Source: Mugil cephalus
Taxonomy: Eukaryota; Chordata; Actinopteri; Mugiliformes; Mugilidae
Length of the DNA: 64,000 bases
Direction: 5' to 3'
Assembly (NCBI RefSeq): GCF_022458985.1
Contig: NC_061781.1
Span: 17,515,001 to 17,579,000, forward strand
Below are positions 58,770 to 64,000 of this stretch, piece after piece. Every line of letters begins with the position of its first letter. Position 1 is the first letter of the stretch. The translations under genes were made by a program, and so were the position numbers. The notes under the pieces were generated by a model. The model did not search any database. It saw nothing but the letters and a program-made list of their open reading frames with translations, and was not told the origin of the DNA.

Positions 58770-58945
58770 CACTACCTTGTTTGTTTGTAATATAGCTTTT
58801 TATATATTTTTATTCTTTAGTCCACACACATGTGCTCTGTGTGCACTGACTGTGATGCTGAATGTCTTGCTGCTGTTAACAATGAGAATTTCCCCACTGT
58901 GGGATGAATAAAGGCATATCTTATTTTATCTTATCTTATCTTTTC
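58770..58945 (+). mobile_element. LINE 3' end with (ATCTT)n tail in cbs intron 1
   Basis: Ends GAGAATTTCCCCACTGTGGG then GATGAATAAAGGCATATC, followed by degenerate ATCTT repeats to about 58,945. This is the classic 3' terminus of a fish L2/Rex1-type LINE. It lies between the inferred cbs 5'UTR exon and the first coding exon. Severely 5'-truncated, non-coding. Confidence 0.7.
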
Positions 58946-59879
58946 ATAAAGGCTGATCAGCAAGAGCTACCAAATCACATTAAATCCTTGTCAACAGTGC
59001 AGTTTACTTCATCCTAGATCTGAGAGGTGACATCAGAAGACTGGATTTGACTCAACAAAGCATTTATTTCAAGAAGAATCAAAAAAAAAATATATCAGAA
59101 ACTTTGCTGCGATCCAAATTTAGAAATGTAGTTTACAAGTAGGTCAATGAAAGTGACCCCTGGTCTTGTGCCTAACCCGTTTTATCCTAACTGGGCTAAA
59201 TCAGGAGTTAGAACATGGTTCTTTCTCTCATCAAGAAAAGAAGAGTACAAGTGTTACTAATAACGGCTGCCCTGTTATATTCTGTTGTCCCAGCAAGTCA
59301 CAGTGAGGAAGTCTGTACAATATCCTGACTCACTCTATTTTTACAATTAGTGTTAGGATATAATTTTAAATTATTTGTGGCAGCTAATTGAAAAACTCAG
59401 GTTAAATAGTAATGGACTACTGATTATTTCAGTAGCCAAAAAAAAGAGTATTCATCCATGGGGACACACAAAGTTAAATGTCTTTGGGCAGAAAACCCAA
59501 CATCAATCATTAATTATCATTACAATAATTGTAATAATTGACGATGCAGGGCAGGGGGACCTGCTTTTATTTTACCTACAAACCTTTTTAAGTCCAAAAA
59601 CTACGTTTTCATTTAGCATCTAAAAGCTAGCAGATTTTGTGAGTCACATTTGATTTTATATTAAAGGAAAAAAGATTAAAACGCTTTAAAAGCAGTATAG
59701 ATTAAATAAATTCTCGTTTCTCCTCATAACAAAACGCTGCACATGATCCTACAGGTTCTCATTTGATTGAAATCAGCTGCGGATTATTAACAACGCGATA
59801 TTTTTTCCGCAGCCTCAATGAAGGATGAATAAATGTCCAACCACTAAATGGAGAGTTAATTAAAGAGAGACGCACTCAC

Positions 59880-60030
59880 CGTCTGCTGGATAAAACACCT
59901 GGAGCTGTTTGACCAACACTTTTTATTTTCTCCTTCCTCCAATCAGGTCTCACTCGGTCATCTGACTCCATCTTATTATCCAATAGTCTGTAATACAGAC
60001 GGGACGTTTGACACTGAAGGCGCACTTAAA
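59880..60030 (-). other. cbs: Probable 5'UTR exon and core promoter of cbs
   Basis: On the minus strand, CAGACG|GTGAGT at 59,880/59,879 is a strong donor. The next acceptor, TGCAG ending at 58,464, opens the exon that carries the cbs start codon 30 bases later. Upstream there are two inverted CCAAT boxes (ATTGG, near 59,940 and 59,981), a TATAAA-like element near 60,040, and a GACGTC core near 60,060. The right edge is a guess. An ATG at 59,971 opens an upstream reading frame, described in the findings. The exon lies about 1.4 kb from the first coding exon. Confidence 0.5.
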
Positions 60031-60449
60031 GGCTCGTTTATAGTACTGCGTGCCCTCGACGTCATAACCTACAATTAATCTTGTTCACTGTCAATCTGGC
60101 TCGATCTGTAACAACCGACTGAAATGCTAGAGGCGCTGTGTCTTTTTTCTTTTTTTCTTTTTGCCAGTCTGGTCAATTTTGTTTCTACTTCAACAATGGC
60201 CACTGAAACTTTCACCGAAGACGAGTTATACAAATGTTTAGTTAACCGTACCGATTATTTTCTGATCGAAAACAATGAATTCAAAAAAAGTGGGGAGATG
60301 GAGCAGCAGTCAGAAACACGGTACCTAGGAGCTGACCACACGTAGGCACATTTCTGTGTAGGTGGACGTCAGGTTATGACTCTAGGGTCTACGTATGGTC
60401 ATGGGTATGGTGTGCCCTGTCGCCATAGCTACGCTAAAACAATTACAAC

Positions 60450-60620
60450 TTCATTGCTTTTTTTTTTTTTTTGGTTAGAAAAATCGTTGGGAAGTTCACG
60501 GCTGCTGTAATTGCAGATAATCACTAGATGTCACTAGTAGTTTGTCTTTGAGGCTTTGAAGCTTCAAAATTTTACATGGTTCAATCAGGAAGAAGCTTCT
60601 CAGACCTTCATCCACCCATC
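60450..60620 (+). repeat. Possible interspersed repeat upstream of cbs
   Basis: After a poly-T run (60,458-60,473) comes CACTAGATGTCACTAG and GAGGCTTTGAAGCTTCAAAA, a motif seen in dispersed fish repeats. No coding content. It lies between u2af1 and cbs. Confidence 0.35.
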
Positions 60621-61289
60621 TCTAGTCTAGTCTAGTGTCTGGTGAAGGTTTAGAAGTATTATGAGTTGCTTATAGTTTTATTTTTTTGTAACACTAAACT
60701 TCTAGTTTATGTTTCAGGGAACAAAGAGTCTTTATTCCACTTTATTACCTTAGCAACTTTTGTTAATGTATTGAATTTGCAGTAAAAGATAAAATACAAT
60801 AAAATACAAAATCAAAGTGTTGCTCAACCTTTCTAGTTTCTGATCCCTAATCTTAATCTTATTGATATTAGCCATTACACTAAACAGTGATGTCCCCTTT
60901 AAATGTAATTAATATTTAAAAAATTTTTTTCCTACTGATGTGTTTGTAAATTCACTTTACCATTTTTTTTGACAGAATTAGCTCAAGTCTTGAGTTACAC
61001 GCGTGAGTGTAGATGTAAAAGACTTCAGGCTCTGGTCCTTCAGGAAACGCATGGAGACGATTCGTCGTTGCAGGTGAACAAAAACCAAAATATATCATCT
61101 TTTCAGAAACACCAAGACGGAAATAAATCTGTTTTAAGTTAATGTGGAGTTGAAGTCCCAAAGCAGCTGGTATCTGTACTCAGTAAAGTTACCATTTGAA
61201 AAAAGTGTCGTTAGAGGAGAGAAAAGAGCGAACTAACTAACCGATAATAGTCTCTAAGCAATAAAGACTCACAAGTCAGTCTCATTAAG

Positions 61290-61486
61290 TAAAAATTTTT
61301 AAATTTAATGAAGTGAAAGTCATTTTCAGAATCAAGAAAAACAAAGTTCATCAATGCTGTCACAGCTTGAAAACTGGGTACCTTTCAGGTAGTCCTAGAA
61401 CAAATCGGGGAGGGTAAAAACTTAAAAAAAGAGAAGGCTGGATGGATACAGGGAGGGAAGGGGAAAAGCAGTCGTCGACTTGTCGT
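61290..61486 (-). other. u2af1: u2af1 3'UTR with ATTAAA signal
   Basis: Short AT-rich stretch after the u2af1 stop. The minus strand has ATTAAA (complement of 61,304-61,309) about 180 bases past the stop. The region between here and the cbs promoter contains no recognised exon. The end point is inferred. Confidence 0.5.
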
Positions 61487-63693
61487 TCAAAATCGCCCCG
61501 AACGCTCTCTGTCTCTGGAGCGACGTCTATCGTGGTCACGACCGCCGTCACGGCCACCGTCGCGGCCGCCTCCTCGCCCTCTGTCCCTTGAGCGAGATCG
61601 CCTCTCTCTAGACCGAGACCGGGACCTATGGCGGCTGCAGACGCGAGTAAGGAACGATTAGCAATCACAACAACACAACTTCTCCAACTCCCAAGATCCT
61701 GAATGTGAAAGTAACATAACGTAACGTTCGTACCCTCCCTTCCTGCGACGTCCATAGAGCTCTCGCCTCAGTTCGCGTGAGATGGGCTTCAGGTGCATGA
61801 AGTTACAGAAGCCGCCACGGGTACATTCCCTGTGAACGTTTAAGAAGAGAGGAAATGTATCAGAGACGTAACAACCTCAAGAGCAAAATCAAGCTTCAAT
61901 GTAACAGCTAAAAGCTTGTACAGGATTACCTCTAAGTCACTACAGATAATAATAATAATAATTTAAACTAAGGGTTGAACGAGGATAATAAGGAGAGAGA
62001 ATAATACACTGTCTGGCCAAAGTGTATTTAACTCAGAAAACAGGTATGAGCCTCCTATTGGATAATTACTGCACGGCAACACATTATTTAACCCCAACTG
62101 ATGCAAGGAGTCACTTCTGATTTCTTAAACATCCACGTGGAAAGACACATCCCATGGGTGTAGAAAAGATGTTAGTCTGTTTGAGAAATGTCAAATCACT
62201 GGTATACATCAAGTAAAGGAAATCAAAGAAAAATAACAGCAGAACTCAGGGCCATGTTTAATAGTGAAAGTAAGAGCATTTCCACACGTACAATGTGAAG
62301 GGAACTCAAGGGACTGAACAGCTGTGCAGCCTTAAAAAAAAACACTAAAACATTCAGTTTTCTAGCTTCAGTTTGCTATGCAGCATGAAGATTGGACTCT
62401 GGAGCAATGGAAGAAGGTCATGTGGTCTGAGGATTTATCCTGTTCCAGAGTGACGGGGCATGAGGGTAAGCGATGCACTCATCACGTCTAGTGTCTACTG
62501 TACAAGCCGGTGGTGGCTGTGTTATGACCTGGGGTTGCTCAGGTCTAGAGTCACCAACATTATGCATAAGAATGAGGTCAGCTGACTCCCATCAACAATA
62601 CGAGATCTTGGTGAAAACGAATGCAGTGGTGGATGCTAACAATGCCACAGTGAATGCGTGGTGTAATCAATGCTAATGGTCACGTATGTAAGCACTCACC
62701 CCATTTCATACTGACGACAGCAGGCTTCTCTGAAGTCTGTGACAGGAGAGAGCTCAGCATGGATGGGCTGTCCGTTAAACCACCGATTGTTCAGGTCTAT
62801 CACGGCTTTCTCAGCATCCTCTTCGTAACGGAACTACACAAAGAGCAGTCGAGTATAAAAACCCACAGCACTGAATACAAGATTAAAAAAAAAAAGAACC
62901 CTGACGTCATAGTCACTCACCTTCACATACACATTTCCTACTAGATGGTCCCCGAGGTTGTCACATACGTTCATTTCCTCTACTTCTCCGTACTTTTCCT
63001 CCATCTCTGTGAAGACCTCCTGCAAGGACAGAAGAGTTAAAGTCAAGTGTGACTTGATCAATTCAGACCAGTTCTGGCACCGAGTCCAGCACCATTTCCC
63101 TTAGTTGCATTTTCAGCTGATTCAGTTTGTTTAATTGCAGGCAAAGCAAAGCAGATTCACACTGAATGAGGATCTCTTCATAAGAAAGAATAATTCTCTA
63201 AACACAAAAACTTTGTTTGTGAAGGACAATTTGCCAAAGAAACTATCAAATGCACTGAGAGCAATCAATAAACAGTGCAGTGTCCTTTAATGAAAAACAA
63301 TACTTTGTGCCTAGAATATATATAAATACAAAGGTTAATCAATGGGGCCATTACCAGGGTGCTGATAAGATAACTAATATATATATACATATATATGTTA
63401 CAAACACTGAATACCTCTCAGAACTACATGCATCTCTATGAATGATCTTTAAACATTAACTCTTATCATAACTGTATTTAGAAGAAGCCGTTAAAACTGC
63501 CAAACCATCATTCTGGCACAATCAGCTGCACGTGGTTCCAGTTGATTATTGACAAAGGATTAAAACGCAGTTAAAGCTGAACTGAATGAACCAGTGGAGA
63601 CGTAGCGAGAGCTGCACTGCACGTGAAAATGGCCGTGACTTACCTCGAAAAACTCGTCATAGTGCTCCTGCATCTCCATGTCACTGATGGCAC
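61487..63693 (-). CDS. u2af1: Splicing factor U2AF 35-kDa subunit, 3' part (N-terminal exons outside the window)
   Basis: Five in-phase minus-strand exons: 63693-63644, 63019-62921, 62833-62700, 61829-61734, 61634-61487 (stop TGA at 61,489-61,487). They encode about 175 residues matching the human protein from the C in LRCAVSD to its C-terminal SGRF. Contents in order: the end of zinc finger 1 linker and most of the U2AF-homology RRM (EEKYGEVEEMNVCDNLGDH, then GNVYVKF), the second CCCH zinc finger (CCRQYEMGECTRGGFCNFMH), then an RS domain with SRSRSRERR and Gly/Arg/Asp repeats. U2AF1 pairs with U2AF2 and contacts the AG of the 3' splice site. Small differences from human: FRYEED for FRREED, and GG before RHRSRSRS at the last junction. 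The first exons, including zinc finger 1, are not in this window. The gene is near-identical across vertebrates, so identity is secure. Confidence 0.96.
62005..62690 (+). mobile_element. Degenerate Tc1-like transposon in a u2af1 intron
   Basis: The left end reads CACTGTCTGGCCAAAGTGTA, the typical outer repeat of a second teleost Tc1 family. Inside are decayed transposase pieces on the plus strand, for example the DNA encoding a WTLEQWKKVMWS-like segment near 62,390-62,430, and a TVQAGGGCVMTWGC-like segment near 62,500-62,540. There are stops and a large internal deletion; the second catalytic region is missing. Transposase 3'-end sequence (DNA for a NNATVNAW-like segment) ends at about 62,680, some 20 bp from the last base of a u2af1 exon (62,700). 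Confidence 0.8.
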
Positions 63694-64000
63694 CTGATGG
63701 TTGTGACACAGAACGACACGTCAACATGAACATATCATTTCTACCAACAAATCCCGTGTGATCAATTCAAATTACATTCACTCATGTACTGCCTTGCTCT
63801 TCAGCACATTCCCCATAGGAAACTATTTCAATTTCAAACGACTTTGAGACAAACAAGCTGCAGTCCGCGTTGTCATAACACCCAAATGATTATGTGTCGA
63901 TGATTTCTTAGAGTGTGAAAAGAAAAGCTGTAATGGTTTCTGCGTCTTTGTTTTTTTAAATCCTCTCCTTAAAAACAGCTGCTGCTGTCACTCAGATTCA
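63694..64000 (-). other. u2af1: u2af1 intron running off the window edge
   Basis: Follows the acceptor of the exon starting at 63,693. No further u2af1 exon is visible before the end, so the exons for residues before the LRC motif lie outside. Confidence 0.7.

Overview
This window is vertebrate nuclear DNA, almost certainly from a ray-finned (teleost) fish. Three multi-exon genes with GT-AG introns can be read through: a salt-inducible kinase 1 gene (sik1, + strand, 14,562-21,325), a cystathionine beta-synthase gene (cbs, - strand, 51,963-58,433) and the 3' part of U2AF1, the small subunit of the U2 snRNP auxiliary factor (u2af1, - strand, 61,487 to beyond 63,693). The fish assignment rests on compact introns, teleost-type transposon debris (IR/DR Tc1 elements, LINE 3' tails, a Penelope-like fragment, a Rex3/RTE-like fragment) and many (GT)n microsatellites. 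Human chromosome 21q22.3 also carries CBS, U2AF1 and SIK1, so this is a conserved neighbourhood.

Layout. 1-13.5 kb: gene-poor DNA with old repeats and a candidate first exon near 7.2 kb. 13.5-14.1 kb: CpG-rich sik1 promoter with two perfect CREs and a probable 5'UTR exon. 14.5-21.3 kb: sik1 coding exons (13 exons, 804 aa), followed by a 3'UTR to about 23.57 kb. 23.6-51.7 kb: no gene recognised. It holds transposons: a THAP-domain relic with inverted ends, a Penelope-like GIY-YIG fragment, a LINE 3' end, an apparently intact 1,606-bp Tc1-type transposon with an open 340-aa transposase and identical 202-bp inverted repeats, and a near-perfect hairpin at 50.8 kb. 51.75-60.0 kb: cbs (14 coding exons plus an inferred 5'UTR exon, 540 aa). 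61.3-64.0 kb: the last five exons of u2af1; its N-terminal exons lie beyond the right edge.

The three genes do not form a pathway. sik1 encodes a cAMP/CREB-induced kinase that restrains CREB coactivators and class IIa HDACs. cbs encodes the heme- and PLP-dependent first enzyme of transsulfuration. u2af1 encodes the subunit that reads the 3' splice-site AG. sik1 and cbs are tail to tail; u2af1 and cbs are head to tail, with about 1.3 kb between the u2af1 3' end and the inferred cbs start.

Exon boundaries were worked out by hand by matching splice consensus, reading-frame phase and family sequence; every coding junction keeps frame. UTR ends, promoters and repeat family names are inference. 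I found no clearly new biological system. The best leads are the intact Tc1 element, the THAP-bearing element, the 27-bp-stem hairpin, the cbs leader uORF that overlaps the start codon, and the loss of the second cysteine of the CBS CXXC motif.
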